DNA from: Mycolicibacterium mageritense
Lineage (GTDB): Bacteria; Actinomycetota; Actinomycetes; Mycobacteriales; Mycobacteriaceae
NCBI RefSeq assembly: GCF_010727475.1
Contig: NZ_AP022567.1
Span: 6,634,001-6,698,000 of the forward strand
Direction of reading: 5' to 3'
Length of the DNA stretch: 64,000 nt
Below are positions 51,746 to 60,736 of the stretch, piece after piece. The notes under the pieces were generated by a model. The model was not told where the DNA came from and made no database searches. It saw only the letters and a list, made by a program, of their open reading frames with translations. The translations under genes and the position numbers were made by a program. How positions within the stretch are numbered: the first letter of the stretch is position 1; the number at the start of each line of letters is the position of its first letter.

Positions 51746-53011
51746 TCACGCCTCCAGCGCGCGCCGCAGCATGTGCATCGCGACGGTGGTCGAACGCTCG
51801 CGGATGTCGTTGCGGTCCCCCGGCAACCGCATGGTCCGGGTGATCGGCTCGGCACCGGCCAGCAGCACCGAGAAGCACACTGTGCCTACCGGCTTGTCGG
51901 TGCTGCCACCGCCCGGACCGGCGATGCCCGTGATCGCCACAGCGGTGTCGGCGCCGAACCGGTGCACTGCTCCGGCGGCCATGGCCTCGGCGACCGGCTC
52001 GGACACCGCGCCATGCGTGGCGATCAGCGCGGCATCCACGTCGAGCAGCGCGGTCTTGGCGTCGTTGGCGTACGCGACGACGCCACCCGCGACGTAGTCG
52101 GACGAACCAGCGAGTTCGGTCAGTCGAGCGGCGAGCAGTCCCGCGGTGCACGATTCGGCGGTCGCGATGCGGCGCCCGGCGAGCAGGCCCTGCACTTGCA
52201 TGTCGACGGTTGAGCCGTCGTCGGAAAACACCGCGTCGCCGTGCTTGTCGCGCAACAGTGCGAGCAGTTCGGCGTAGGTCGCCGCGGCGGACGGCTCGTA
52301 GCGGGTGACGATCTCCAGTTCACCGCGGCGCAGGCACGTGGTGATCTCCATGCTGTCGAAGCCCGCGATGCGTTGCTCGGCTTCCCGCAGGGTCTCGGCC
52401 AGACCCGATTCGGCGAGCCCGAACATCCGCACCATGTCCTGCCGGTACACCGTGCGCCCGGCGATGGCCTGCTGCGCGGCCTCCGTGGCGATGGCCCGGG
52501 CCCACATGGGCTGCAGTTCGCGCGGCGGCCCGGGCAGCACGATGACCGTCGGGCTGCCGGGAACCACGACTCCCGGCGCGGTGCCGACCGGTTCGAGTAC
52601 GTGTGCGCCGACCGGAACCAGGGCCTGCTTGCGGTTGGCGGCCCGCACCGCGTCGAAGTCCACGTCGCCGAGCCTGTTGCTCATCAGTTTGCGGAGGATC
52701 GCGGCGATCCGTTCTTCCATCTCGACGTCGAGAACCAGTTCCCTGCCGCAGAATTCGGCCACGGTGGCCACCGTGAGGTCGTCGGCGGTGGGACCGAGGC
52801 CACCGCTGGTGACGATCAGGTCCACGCCTTCGGCGGCAAGGAAGCGCAACTGTGCGGCGATATCGGCCGGGCGATCACCACATATCGTGATGTGCGCCAG
52901 CTCCACGCCGAGCTCGAGGAGCCGGTCGGCGATCCACGGCCCGTTGCGATCCTGGACCCGCCCCGTGAGAACTTCGGTTCCGGTGACGACGATGCCTGCG
53001 CGTGCGCTCAC
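51746..53011 (-). CDS. cinA: CinA-family protein (nicotinamide-nucleotide amidase-like)
   Basis: The 421-residue two-domain protein has an N-terminal MoCF-like/COG1058 domain (GIVVTGTEVLTGRVQDRNGPW, VTSGGLGPTADDLTV) and a C-terminal NMN deamidase domain (RIATAESCTAGLLAARLTELAGSSDYVAGGVVAYAN, ITGIAGPGGG). The family recycles NMN and is linked to drug tolerance in mycobacteria. The GTG at 53011 gives the VSARAGIVVTGTE N-terminus seen in M. tuberculosis CinA. Confidence 0.93.
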   Translation of the reverse strand: MSARAGIVVTGTEVLTGRVQDRNGPWIADRLLELGVELAHITICGDRPADIAAQLRFLAAEGVDLIVTSGGLGPTADDLTVATVAEFCGRELVLDVEMEERIAAILRKLMSNRLGDVDFDAVRAANRKQALVPVGAHVLEPVGTAPGVVVPGSPTVIVLPGPPRELQPMWARAIATEAAQQAIAGRTVYRQDMVRMFGLAESGLAETLREAEQRIAGFDSMEITTCLRRGELEIVTRYEPSAAATYAELLALLRDKHGDAVFSDDGSTVDMQVQGLLAGRRIATAESCTAGLLAARLTELAGSSDYVAGGVVAYANDAKTALLDVDAALIATHGAVSEPVAEAMAAGAVHRFGADTAVAITGIAGPGGGSTDKPVGTVCFSVLLAGAEPITRTMRLPGDRNDIRERSTTVAMHMLRRALEA

Positions 53012-53044
53012 CCGGTGAACATTACGCACCGGCACGTTGCCGGC

Positions 53045-54271
53045 TCAGAAGCCGTACCCCAACTGGGCCGGTACCTCGCTGGCGAAAGCCGCGCCGAGCC
53101 TGCGCACCGCAGCTGGATCGTTGCTGCGCAACCGGTTTGCCACCGCAAATCCGTCCGGGCGATACCCGCCGAGGTACAGGCTGCCGAGCACGTCGAGGCC
53201 GAGTTCGACATCGGCCGGGTTCTCGGTGGGCGTACACCGCGCCCGGCCGTCGCGGATCTCCAGCGCGAATCGCCCGCCGTCACTGCGGAACCCGTCGGAC
53301 ACCTCGAGCACGAGGTCGAGGTCGGCCTGGTAGCGACGGGCTTCGAGGGTGCACGGGATGTCCATGATGCGCAGCCACAGATCGTCGGCGCTCGACGTCA
53401 CCCGGACCAGCCGCGGATTTGTCAGCAACTGCGGCAGGATCTCGTCGGGATAGGTCCAGACGTCGACCTTCTCCATGAGATCCATGCCGAGCAGCGCGCG
53501 CCACAGCGCCACGTCGGCGTCCGTCGTCGCGGCGACGAACTCCGCGACCCGCATGTTCATGGGATCGTCGCCGTGCACGCGGTACAGCACATAGCCGTCG
53601 GGATGCAGGAACGCGAACAGCTCGGAGCCCCCTCCGCGGGTGTTCTCCCGGTCGGCCAGCAGGTCGTCCCACAGTGCGGTCGGCCGCACCAGACCACCCG
53701 GGGTGCCGCGCCGCCAGCGCTCATAGATCTCGGCGAAGGTGTCGCGGTGCTCGGCGGGTTTGACAAGTCGCACCCCGCCCGGATCCGGTACGGACGCGTG
53801 GAACTCGGCAAATCGCCGGTCGATGGACACCAGCTGCTCGATGGTCGCCGGACCGTAGCCGAACCGGCCGTAGATTCCGCCTTCGCTCGCGGTCAGTGCG
53901 GCGATCGGGTACCCCCTGTCCGCGATGCGCTGATGCAACTCGGTGTACATCATCCGCAGGATGCCGCGCCTGCGGTGGGTCGGTGCCACCGCGACGAAAC
54001 TGATTCCGGCAGTGGGCAACACAGCGCCACCGGGCACCGTCAGCGACAGCTCGAGGAAGAAGCACTGGCCGACCACGTCGGCGCCGTCGCGCACCACGAC
54101 CGCCGCGTCGTCGGCGGGCACCATGGTGCGCCAGGCCGCGATGGAATCGGGGTGCCCGATCTCGCCGAATGCGGTGCCGCCGAGCAGCGTCATCGCTGTC
54201 CAGTCGGCTTCGGTGGCAGTGTCCAGGGTCAGTTCAGTTGCAGGGGCGATCACAGAATTCGACAGTGCCAC
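53045..54271 (-). CDS. eis: Eis-family multi-acetylating N-acetyltransferase
   Basis: A 408-residue Eis homologue with a duplicated GNAT fold. The acetyl-CoA loop is SFVAVAPTHRRRGILR; diagnostic segments are SEGGIYGRFGYGPAT and the GRARCTPT...DVLGSLYLGGYR region; the chain ends in phenylalanine, whose carboxylate is catalytic in Eis. Eis enzymes acetylate aminoglycosides at several amines. The exact start is unsure: GTG at 54271 or 54253. It lies 33 bases downstream of a short conserved gene's neighbour region and upstream of cinA on the same strand. Confidence 0.92.
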   Translation of the reverse strand: MALSNSVIAPATELTLDTATEADWTAMTLLGGTAFGEIGHPDSIAAWRTMVPADDAAVVVRDGADVVGQCFFLELSLTVPGGAVLPTAGISFVAVAPTHRRRGILRMMYTELHQRIADRGYPIAALTASEGGIYGRFGYGPATIEQLVSIDRRFAEFHASVPDPGGVRLVKPAEHRDTFAEIYERWRRGTPGGLVRPTALWDDLLADRENTRGGGSELFAFLHPDGYVLYRVHGDDPMNMRVAEFVAATTDADVALWRALLGMDLMEKVDVWTYPDEILPQLLTNPRLVRVTSSADDLWLRIMDIPCTLEARRYQADLDLVLEVSDGFRSDGGRFALEIRDGRARCTPTENPADVELGLDVLGSLYLGGYRPDGFAVANRLRSNDPAAVRRLGAAFASEVPAQLGYGF

Positions 54272-54319
54272 ATGTCGAGGTGGCGGCGCGATCGATTTTC
54301 CGGCGTCGGTCGCCTCGCG

Positions 54320-54544
54320 TCAGCGCTTGAACCAGTTGTGCACGGTTGCCAGGTCACGCGTGTAGGTGGTCATGATGTCGTCCTGGTACAGCGTCGCACC
54401 GCTGATCGCTTCGGAACCCTGCCAGACCACCCGGATGCGGCTGGTGCCGCGCTGGAAGACGTCGACGCGGTCGAGATCCCGGTGCTGCCAGCTGCCGACC
54501 TCGGCCAACTGGCCCAGTTCGTGACGTTTGTCGGTTGTGGTCAT
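54320..54544 (-). CDS. Small conserved protein, 74 aa
   Basis: A 74-residue basic-acidic mixed protein (ELGQLAEVGSWQHRDLDRVDVFQRGTSRIRVVWQGSEAISGATLYQDDIMTTYTRDLATV HNWFKR). No motif recognised; codon bias is good and the ATG at 54544 lies just 9 bases after the GH2 stop, on the same strand. Likely a genuine mycobacterial conserved hypothetical. Confidence 0.65.
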   Translation of the reverse strand: MTTTDKRHELGQLAEVGSWQHRDLDRVDVFQRGTSRIRVVWQGSEAISGATLYQDDIMTTYTRDLATVHNWFKR

Positions 54545-54553
54545 CCGCCGATC

Positions 54554-57379
54554 CTAACGGCGGACCCGCTGGTCGATCGGGGCGACCACGGGAGCGGTGT
54601 TGTAACCCCCGACCCGGACCCAGTTTGGCATGGGCTCGGTTCCGGTGACCTTGCCCGTGAGTTCGACCGTCTCGCCCGGATAGACCGTGACGTAGTTGTC
54701 GGAATACTCGATCGGCAGGATCTCGTCACCATCGGGGGTCGCCATGACCTCGGCGCGCTCGAAGAAGCCGATCTGGCGCGTCGGATTGTGCAGCCGGATG
54801 ACCACCGTGGTGCCGGCCGGGCCGGCCGACCGCTCGGCGGTCACCCGCAGCGGCGTCTTCGCCATGGTGTTGAGTGGGGTCATGTCGGCCCAACTGGACT
54901 GGACGAGGTCGAATGCCTGGTCGTTGGCGGGGTTCCCGACGTCGTCGCGCTGCTGCGACTGCCAGTAGGTGTTCTCGCCGATCACCGCACCTGCCGCGTC
55001 GAGCAGTTCACACCGCACGAAGAAGACCCGCGAATCGGGCGCCACGCGGGGCAGCGTCAGGGCCCGCAGTGCGCCACCGGACGGAACGCTCACGGCATCG
55101 GACGTGCGGTCGTCGCGGACCCGGCCCGCCAGATCATAGGTCCGCACCCGCACGCGCACATCCCGCTGGTCGTCGGGCGACTGGTTGACCACGGTCACGT
55201 TGGCCTGACTGTGATCGCCCGTGGCGTAGGAGTCGAACACCGCCGACAGCGGACGCAAACCCTTCTTGGCGCCGTAGTAGGCCCCACCCGGGCGCAGGTA
55301 GTAGTCGAAGAGGTGCCCGAAGAACGACGGCCAGTGGTTGTTGAGCATCCAGTAGATCGTCATCTTGTGGTTGGCCCAGCCCAGTGCCGCGAACGCCTCG
55401 AACTGTGCCCGCGTGGACTCGTAGTGCGCCAGCTGCGCTTTGCCGGCGAATTCCTCGGCGTTCCTTGAAGATCCGTAACGCTGCATGACCGCGGTGCGGA
55501 TGCTCTCCAACACCGCGTTGCTGGGGTTTGCCCCGGCGTGGAAATACCACGCTTCGTTGATCGGCCAGAGCTTGTCCGGCGGGAGGAACCTCTTCAGGCT
55601 CGCGAACGGCGGGATGTGCTCGTTGTCGCCCTGCTCGGCGTTGGATCCGCGGGTGGCCTGGTAGCGTCCGCTGAACCAGTAGCTCGGCGGCCGCCACGTG
55701 TATGGCCCCGCCATGTGGATGCCGTCCCAGTCCGGTTCACCGTCGTCGGTGCGGGCCAGCGACGACACGGTGTCGACGACGGCGTTGGGCCAGCGCAGGT
55801 CCGCGAGGATGGCGTGATATCCGTCCAGCACTCCTTCTGGCGGCTTGCCGTCGCTGCCGTTGGCCCACAGGAACGCCGACGGATGGCCCCGCAACGCGAG
55901 AATCTGCGAGCGCAGGCTCGCGTCGGCGACGCGACGGTCCTCGTCGTCCCATTGCCACCATTTCTCCCATTGGTTGCAGCACATCCACCCGTACATGAGC
56001 GGGATGCCGAGTTCGTCGGCACGCTCGATGATGTTCTCGCCGGGGAACTTTCCCTCCAGCCGCAGCATGTTGAGCCCGAGATCGCGGACGTAGCCGAGGA
56101 TGGCGTCCTCGCGCTGCGGGTCGTAGCGGAACAGCAGATCCGGTGTGTAGGCCGCGCCGCGCACCAGGAAATCCCTGCCGTTGACCGTGAGGTAGAAGCT
56201 CCCGCCCCGGCCCAGATCCGGGTACTGCTCGTCGTCGTCGCGGTGTTGCTGCACGGTGCGGATGCCGAACCGGGTGCTGTGTGTGTCGGTGGCCTGTCCG
56301 TACTGCCGGAATTCCAGCTGCAGGTCGTAGAGGTTCGGATCCCCCATGGTGTAGGGCCACCACAGGTCGGGGTTCTCGACGTTCAGCGCGCCGAATATGG
56401 TTGGATCGAACTGGATTTCGCGTTGCTCACCGGGAGCCAGCCGCACGGGCTGGTCCACCTCGATCGTGGGTTTGCCCGCCCGGCTGATCCTGGCCCGCAC
56501 CACACCGCGGACGGCGGTATCCGATGTGTTGTGCACGTTCGAGTGGATGGTCAGCTTCGCGCGGTCGGTGGCGGGCAACGGCAATTCGGTGGTCACCACC
56601 GAATCGCGGACGACCACGGGCCCGGAGAAGCTCAGGTACACCGGCTGGAAGATCCCGGCGTTGCGGTCCGCGACGAAGGAGTTGCCGCGCAACGGGTTCT
56701 TCTCCGGGCCTTGGTAACCGATGCGGTTCCAGTTGATCCAGTCCCACCAGCTGTCTGCCAGCTCGACGCCGTCGATGTCCTGCAGCGCCTGCTCGGGGGT
56801 CACCCGGACCGCGAGGGTGTTCTCGCCGCCGGCGTTGACGAAGCGGGACACGTCGAGCTCGTGGTTGGTGTGCATGCCCACCACTTCGGCATTGCCGGCC
56901 ACCATCCGGCCGTTGAGCCAGACCTCGGCGCGGTAGTTGACGCCGGGCAGCTCGAGCCGGTAGCTCGTGCTGCCCGCCGGGGCCGCGAATGTGGTGCGGT
57001 ACCACCAGTCCTGCCGGTACAGATCATCGGGAACATCGGTCAGGTTCTCGTCGAAATACAGATCCGGATACGTGCCGTCGTCCTGAAGGGCCTGCAACAC
57101 CGTCGCGGGCATGTGCGTGACGGTGTGCCAGCCACCCTCCGGTGTCCCCGGTGAGGAGAGCGCGATACCGTCGGCCTGCACGGTGCGCGCCGACGCCAGC
57201 TGCCAGCCCTGCGACAACTCGATGCGCCCGGACGGCGGCTCGGGGCGCGCGAACGACGGCAGGTCGGCCACGCAGAGCGCGAGCAGCACGGCTGTGACGA
57301 CGGCTGCGACGGTCAGGCGGGTACGTCGCGTCCGGGTGGAAATAGGTAGCTCCTCGAAACCGGTGCGACCATTTCTCAC
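54554..57379 (-). CDS. Secreted GH2 glycosidase (exo-beta-D-glucosaminidase-like)
   Basis: The 941-residue protein has an N-terminal signal or anchor (LTVAAVVTAVLLALCVADLPSFA), a GH2 sugar-binding domain (GVNYRAEVWLNGRMVAGN), Ig-like domains and a TIM barrel. Candidate catalytic residues are D510 in LWANGSDGKPP (as in exo-glucosaminidases) and E609 in WPINEAWYF. The overall domain order matches CsxA-type exo-beta-D-glucosaminidases and beta-mannosidases. It would act outside the cell on glucosamine- or mannose-containing polymers. The start is a GTG at 57379, but GAGGAG lies 20 bases inside the frame, so the true start is not certain. Confidence 0.82.
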   Translation of the reverse strand: MRNGRTGFEELPISTRTRRTRLTVAAVVTAVLLALCVADLPSFARPEPPSGRIELSQGWQLASARTVQADGIALSSPGTPEGGWHTVTHMPATVLQALQDDGTYPDLYFDENLTDVPDDLYRQDWWYRTTFAAPAGSTSYRLELPGVNYRAEVWLNGRMVAGNAEVVGMHTNHELDVSRFVNAGGENTLAVRVTPEQALQDIDGVELADSWWDWINWNRIGYQGPEKNPLRGNSFVADRNAGIFQPVYLSFSGPVVVRDSVVTTELPLPATDRAKLTIHSNVHNTSDTAVRGVVRARISRAGKPTIEVDQPVRLAPGEQREIQFDPTIFGALNVENPDLWWPYTMGDPNLYDLQLEFRQYGQATDTHSTRFGIRTVQQHRDDDEQYPDLGRGGSFYLTVNGRDFLVRGAAYTPDLLFRYDPQREDAILGYVRDLGLNMLRLEGKFPGENIIERADELGIPLMYGWMCCNQWEKWWQWDDEDRRVADASLRSQILALRGHPSAFLWANGSDGKPPEGVLDGYHAILADLRWPNAVVDTVSSLARTDDGEPDWDGIHMAGPYTWRPPSYWFSGRYQATRGSNAEQGDNEHIPPFASLKRFLPPDKLWPINEAWYFHAGANPSNAVLESIRTAVMQRYGSSRNAEEFAGKAQLAHYESTRAQFEAFAALGWANHKMTIYWMLNNHWPSFFGHLFDYYLRPGGAYYGAKKGLRPLSAVFDSYATGDHSQANVTVVNQSPDDQRDVRVRVRTYDLAGRVRDDRTSDAVSVPSGGALRALTLPRVAPDSRVFFVRCELLDAAGAVIGENTYWQSQQRDDVGNPANDQAFDLVQSSWADMTPLNTMAKTPLRVTAERSAGPAGTTVVIRLHNPTRQIGFFERAEVMATPDGDEILPIEYSDNYVTVYPGETVELTGKVTGTEPMPNWVRVGGYNTAPVVAPIDQRVRR

Positions 57380-57408
57380 TGGATGCGGGCGGCCGCCCGG
57401 ATCATTCT

Positions 57409-57452
57409 GCCGTGAGCGCTCGCCCGTCGCCGGGCGGGTGGGCGCTCACGGC
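57409..57452. terminator. Hairpin between the dehydrogenase and GH2 genes
   Basis: GCCGTGAGCGC (57409-57419) pairs exactly with GCGCTCACGGC (57442-57452), with a smaller CCCG/CGGG stem inside. It terminates the minus-strand short-chain dehydrogenase transcript before the GH2 gene. Confidence 0.7.
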
Positions 57453-57458
57453 CGGTTC

Positions 57459-58196
57459 TCAGAGCTTGTGCGGTACGTCGTTGACCAGTCCGCCGTCCAT
57501 GACGAACTCGGCTCCGGTGGCGTACCGGGATTCGTCGCTGGCCAGGAACACCACGAAGCTGGAGACCTCGTCGGGTTGGCCCGGCCGGCCCAGCGGGATG
57601 GTGAGCATGTCCTCGGGGAAATGCTCGGTCATCGGGGTGCGGATGAAGCCGGGGTGGATCGAGTTGACCCGGATCTGCTTGGGCCCCAGTTCGAGCGCCG
57701 CGGATTTGGTGAGGCCGCGCACCGCCCACTTGGACGCCACATACGGGTGCACCATGGCAGCACCGCGCAGCCCCTCGATGGACGACACGTTGACGATCGA
57801 CCCGCCGCCCGCGGCCTTCATGGCCTTGACGCACGCCTGCATGCCCAGGAACGTCCCGGTCAGGTTGACGTCGATGACCTTCTGCCACTGGGCCATGTCG
57901 AACTTGCCGATCTGACCGAGCGCGACGATGCCCGCGTTGTTGACCAGCACGTTGAGCAGCCCGAACTCGTCGGTCGCGGTCGCGACGGCCGCGGCCCACT
58001 GCTCGGCGTCCGTGACATCGAGATGGACGTAGCGCGCCGAGTCGCCCAGCTCGGTCGCCAGCGTCTTGCCCTCGTCGTCGAGGATGTCGCCGATCACCAC
58101 CTTGGCGCCCTCGGCGACGAGCGCGCGGGCATGTTCGGCACCCATGCCGCGGGCGCCGCCACTGATCAATGCAACTTTTCCGTCAACCCGTCCCAT
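57459..58196 (-). CDS. Short-chain dehydrogenase, FabG3-like (hydroxysteroid dehydrogenase type)
   Basis: A 245-residue SDR with NAD-binding SGGARGMGAEHARAL, DVTDAEQW, NNAGIVALG, catalytic serine NVSSIEG and YxxxK as HPYVASKWAV. It closely follows M. tuberculosis FabG3 (Rv2002), a 3-alpha,20-beta-hydroxysteroid dehydrogenase. A KstR-type box lies in the divergent promoter, in keeping with steroid metabolism. The ATG at 58196 is followed directly by the GKVALISGGARG motif. Confidence 0.88.
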   Translation of the reverse strand: MGRVDGKVALISGGARGMGAEHARALVAEGAKVVIGDILDDEGKTLATELGDSARYVHLDVTDAEQWAAAVATATDEFGLLNVLVNNAGIVALGQIGKFDMAQWQKVIDVNLTGTFLGMQACVKAMKAAGGGSIVNVSSIEGLRGAAMVHPYVASKWAVRGLTKSAALELGPKQIRVNSIHPGFIRTPMTEHFPEDMLTIPLGRPGQPDEVSSFVVFLASDESRYATGAEFVMDGGLVNDVPHKL

Positions 58197-58228
58197 GACG
58201 CGTGAGGCTACCGCCTGAACGGCCAAAT

Positions 58229-58242
58229 TAGAACCTGTTCCA
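58229..58242. promoter_or_regulatory. KstR-type operator between divergent genes
   Basis: TAGAACCTGTTCCA fits the published KstR consensus TnnAACnnGTTnnA at every fixed position. It sits at the centre of a 22-bp near-perfect palindrome (58225-58246, AAATT at one end and AATTT at the other), 33 bases from each divergent start. Confidence 0.65.
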
Positions 58243-58274
58243 ATTTGTCTGTCGACTGGGCATACTTCGTTCCC

Positions 58275-59348
58275 ATGCCCATCCGCGTCGCACACATCGG
58301 GACTGGAAATGTCGGTCGGCTGGCACTGACGGGACTGTTGACCAATCCGCGCTACGAACTCACCACGTTGTGCGTCTCGACCGAATCGAAGGTCGGTAAG
58401 GATGCGGGTGAGCTTGCCGGCCTCGATGTTTCGACGGGCGTGGCCGCGGTCGGCGACCTCGACGCCGTGATCGCCGCCGAACCGGACTGCGCGGTGTACT
58501 GCGCGATGGGCGACACGCGCGGTCCGGAAGCCATCGGCGACGTCGTGCGGCTGCTGTCGGCAGGCATCAACGTCGTCGGCTCGGCACCCGTGCTGCTGCA
58601 GTACCCGTGGCATCTCATGCCGGGCAAGTACATCGACGGCATCGAGGCGGCCGCCAAGGCCGGTAACGCCAGCCTGTTCATCACGGGCGTCGACCCCGGC
58701 TTCGCCAACGACCTGATCCCGTTCGCCCTGGCGGGCACATGCCAGAGCATCCAACAGGTCCGCTGCATGGAGATCGCCGACTACGCCACCTATGACGGCG
58801 TCACCGTCATGTTCGACGTCATGGGTTTCGGCAAGCCGCTCGACGAGACGCCGCTGCTGTTTCAGCCCGGCGTGCTGAGCATCGCGTGGGGCACCTCGAT
58901 CCGGCAGCTGGCCGCGGGCCTCGGCATCGAGATCGACGACATCACCGAACTGTGCGAGAAGGAACCGGCGCCCGAAGAGTTCGACATCGCCGCGGGCCAC
59001 ATCGCGAAGGGCACGGTGGCCGCCATGCGGTTCGAGATCCGGGGCATGGTCGACGGCCAGCCGGTGATCGTCATCGAGCACGTCACGCGGTTGCGGGGTG
59101 ACCTGCGTCCGGACTGGGCCCAACCGGCGCAGCCCGGCGGGTCGTACCGCGTCGAGATCGTCGGCGAGCCGTCGTACGCGGTCGACATCTGCCCCACGAG
59201 CCGCAAAGGCGACCACAACCACGCCGCGATCGTGGCCGCGGCGGGCCGCATCGTCAACGCCATCCCCGACGTGGTCGCCGCGGCGCCCGGCATCCGGACC
59301 ACGCTCGACATGCCGCTTGTCACGGGCAAGGGTCTCTACAACCTCTAG
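58275..59348 (+). CDS. NAD(P)-binding reductase, dihydrodipicolinate-reductase-like
   Basis: A 357-residue protein with an N-terminal Rossmann fold (IRVAHIGTGNVGRLALTGLL) and a C-terminal domain (GMVDGQPVIVIEHVTRLRGDLRPDW) like the mycobacterial dihydrodipicolinate-reductase-like/2,4-diaminopentanoate dehydrogenase family. The substrate is unknown; linkage to the FabG3-like gene through a KstR-type box suggests lipid or sterol metabolism. The ATG is at 58275. Its stop TAG overlaps the convergent gene's stop at a shared CTAG. Confidence 0.78.
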   Translation: MPIRVAHIGTGNVGRLALTGLLTNPRYELTTLCVSTESKVGKDAGELAGLDVSTGVAAVGDLDAVIAAEPDCAVYCAMGDTRGPEAIGDVVRLLSAGINVVGSAPVLLQYPWHLMPGKYIDGIEAAAKAGNASLFITGVDPGFANDLIPFALAGTCQSIQQVRCMEIADYATYDGVTVMFDVMGFGKPLDETPLLFQPGVLSIAWGTSIRQLAAGLGIEIDDITELCEKEPAPEEFDIAAGHIAKGTVAAMRFEIRGMVDGQPVIVIEHVTRLRGDLRPDWAQPAQPGGSYRVEIVGEPSYAVDICPTSRKGDHNHAAIVAAAGRIVNAIPDVVAAAPGIRTTLDMPLVTGKGLYNL

Positions 59349-60688
59349 ACCGCGACGGCCCGGTGGTCGGGCACGCGCGGCAGGCCGAGATGGCCGCGCA
59401 GGGTGGTGTGTGCGTACTCGCGGCGAAACAGGCCGCGGGCGCGCAGGATCGGCACGACGTGGTCGACGAACAGCTCCAGACCGGACGGGAACGCGTCGGG
59501 CATCAGGTTGAAACCGTCGACCGCGCCTGCGGCGAACCATTCCTCGATCGCGTCGGCCAGCTGCTCGGGTGAACCCACCACCAGCCGGTGCCACGTGATC
59601 ACCCGGTCCAGGATCTGCCGGACGGTCAGGTTGTCCCGGCGGGCGATGTTGACGACGATGTCGCGCGCGCCCTGGGAACCGCCGACGGCCTCGGCGCCGT
59701 CGAGCAGCCAGCGCGGTAACGGCTTGTCCCACTGCAACTCTGCCGGATCGACGCTGAGCTGACCGGCCAGGTGGCTCAACCGCCGGTCCCCCGCGAGTTC
59801 GTTGAGCTCGTCGTTGCGGGCTCGTGCCTCAGCCTCCGTGCTGCCCAGCACGAACGACAATCCGGGCATGATCCGGATCGATTGCGGATCCCGGCCGAAT
59901 GCGTGTGCCCGCGAACGAAGTTCACGAGCGTTGCGCAGCGCGTCGCCGAGCGTCGCCTGCGCCGCGAACACCCCGTCGGCATACCGGGCCGCGAGGTCGA
60001 GCCCGCCTGCCGATCCGCCGGCCTGGAACAGCACCGGATGCCCTTGCGGCGGCCGGGGCATCGTGAGCGGCCCGTCCACGCTGAAATACGTGCCTCGATG
60101 GTCGATCGTTCTGACGGCGCCGATCCGGCTGAACGCCCCGGTCGCCTTGTCGGCCAACACCGCATCGTCGTCCCACGAATCCCACAGGGCCCGTACGACG
60201 TCCACGAATTCGGCGGCGCGCCGGTACCGCTCGTCGCGACCGGGCGGTGCAACCGGGCCCTGGCCGTGACCGAAGTTGTTCCAGGCGTAGGGATCGCTGC
60301 CGGTGACGACGTTCCAGGCGACCCGCCCGCGGCTGAGATGATCCAGCGATGCGAACCGGCGCGCGACGTTGAACGGCTCCTCGAACGACGTCGACACCGT
60401 CGCGATCAAACCGAGGTGGGTTGTGGCCGACGCCAGCGCGGACAGCAGCACGATCGGGTCGAGCGCGAGCGGCGGCGTGGTCAGCGGTTTGCGCGGGTCG
60501 GCGAACAACGACGGGCTGTCGGCGAGAAACAGCGCGTCGAGCGTGCCGCGCTCGGCCAGCCGCGCGACCCGGATCCAGTAGTCCGGGTCGACGAAGGCCG
60601 CGGGGTCGACGTCGGGGTGCTGCCATGCGGCGGGGTGCATGCCGTCGGCGAGAACATTGACGCCGAGGTGAAGTTCACGTGCGCTCAT
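59345..60688 (-). CDS. LLM-class flavin-dependent monooxygenase (NtaA/SnaA/DszA type)
   Basis: A 447-residue TIM-barrel FMNH2-dependent oxygenase: LHLGVNVLADGMHPAAWQ, WNVVTGSDPYAWNNFG, HPVLFQAGGSAGGLDLAARYADGVFAA, and the C-terminal AGAVDGFNLMPDAFPSGLELFVDHVVPIL. NtaA/DszA-type enzymes oxidise nitrilotriacetate, dibenzothiophene sulfone and similar compounds with a separate flavin reductase, which is not nearby. Start ATG 60688. Confidence 0.88.
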   Translation of the reverse strand: MSARELHLGVNVLADGMHPAAWQHPDVDPAAFVDPDYWIRVARLAERGTLDALFLADSPSLFADPRKPLTTPPLALDPIVLLSALASATTHLGLIATVSTSFEEPFNVARRFASLDHLSRGRVAWNVVTGSDPYAWNNFGHGQGPVAPPGRDERYRRAAEFVDVVRALWDSWDDDAVLADKATGAFSRIGAVRTIDHRGTYFSVDGPLTMPRPPQGHPVLFQAGGSAGGLDLAARYADGVFAAQATLGDALRNARELRSRAHAFGRDPQSIRIMPGLSFVLGSTEAEARARNDELNELAGDRRLSHLAGQLSVDPAELQWDKPLPRWLLDGAEAVGGSQGARDIVVNIARRDNLTVRQILDRVITWHRLVVGSPEQLADAIEEWFAAGAVDGFNLMPDAFPSGLELFVDHVVPILRARGLFRREYAHTTLRGHLGLPRVPDHRAVAV

Positions 60689-60736
60689 CGTGGTGCGCAG
60701 TCTGCATCCGATGCCGCTGCACACAAAGGGTTTCGG

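Noticed and set aside
52241..55468. Very long plus-strand open frame (over 1000 codons)
   Set aside because: It is antisense to cinA, eis, the 74-aa gene and the GH2 gene, all with clear motifs; the translation is His/Arg/Gly/Asp-rich low-complexity typical of reverse frames in GC-rich DNA.
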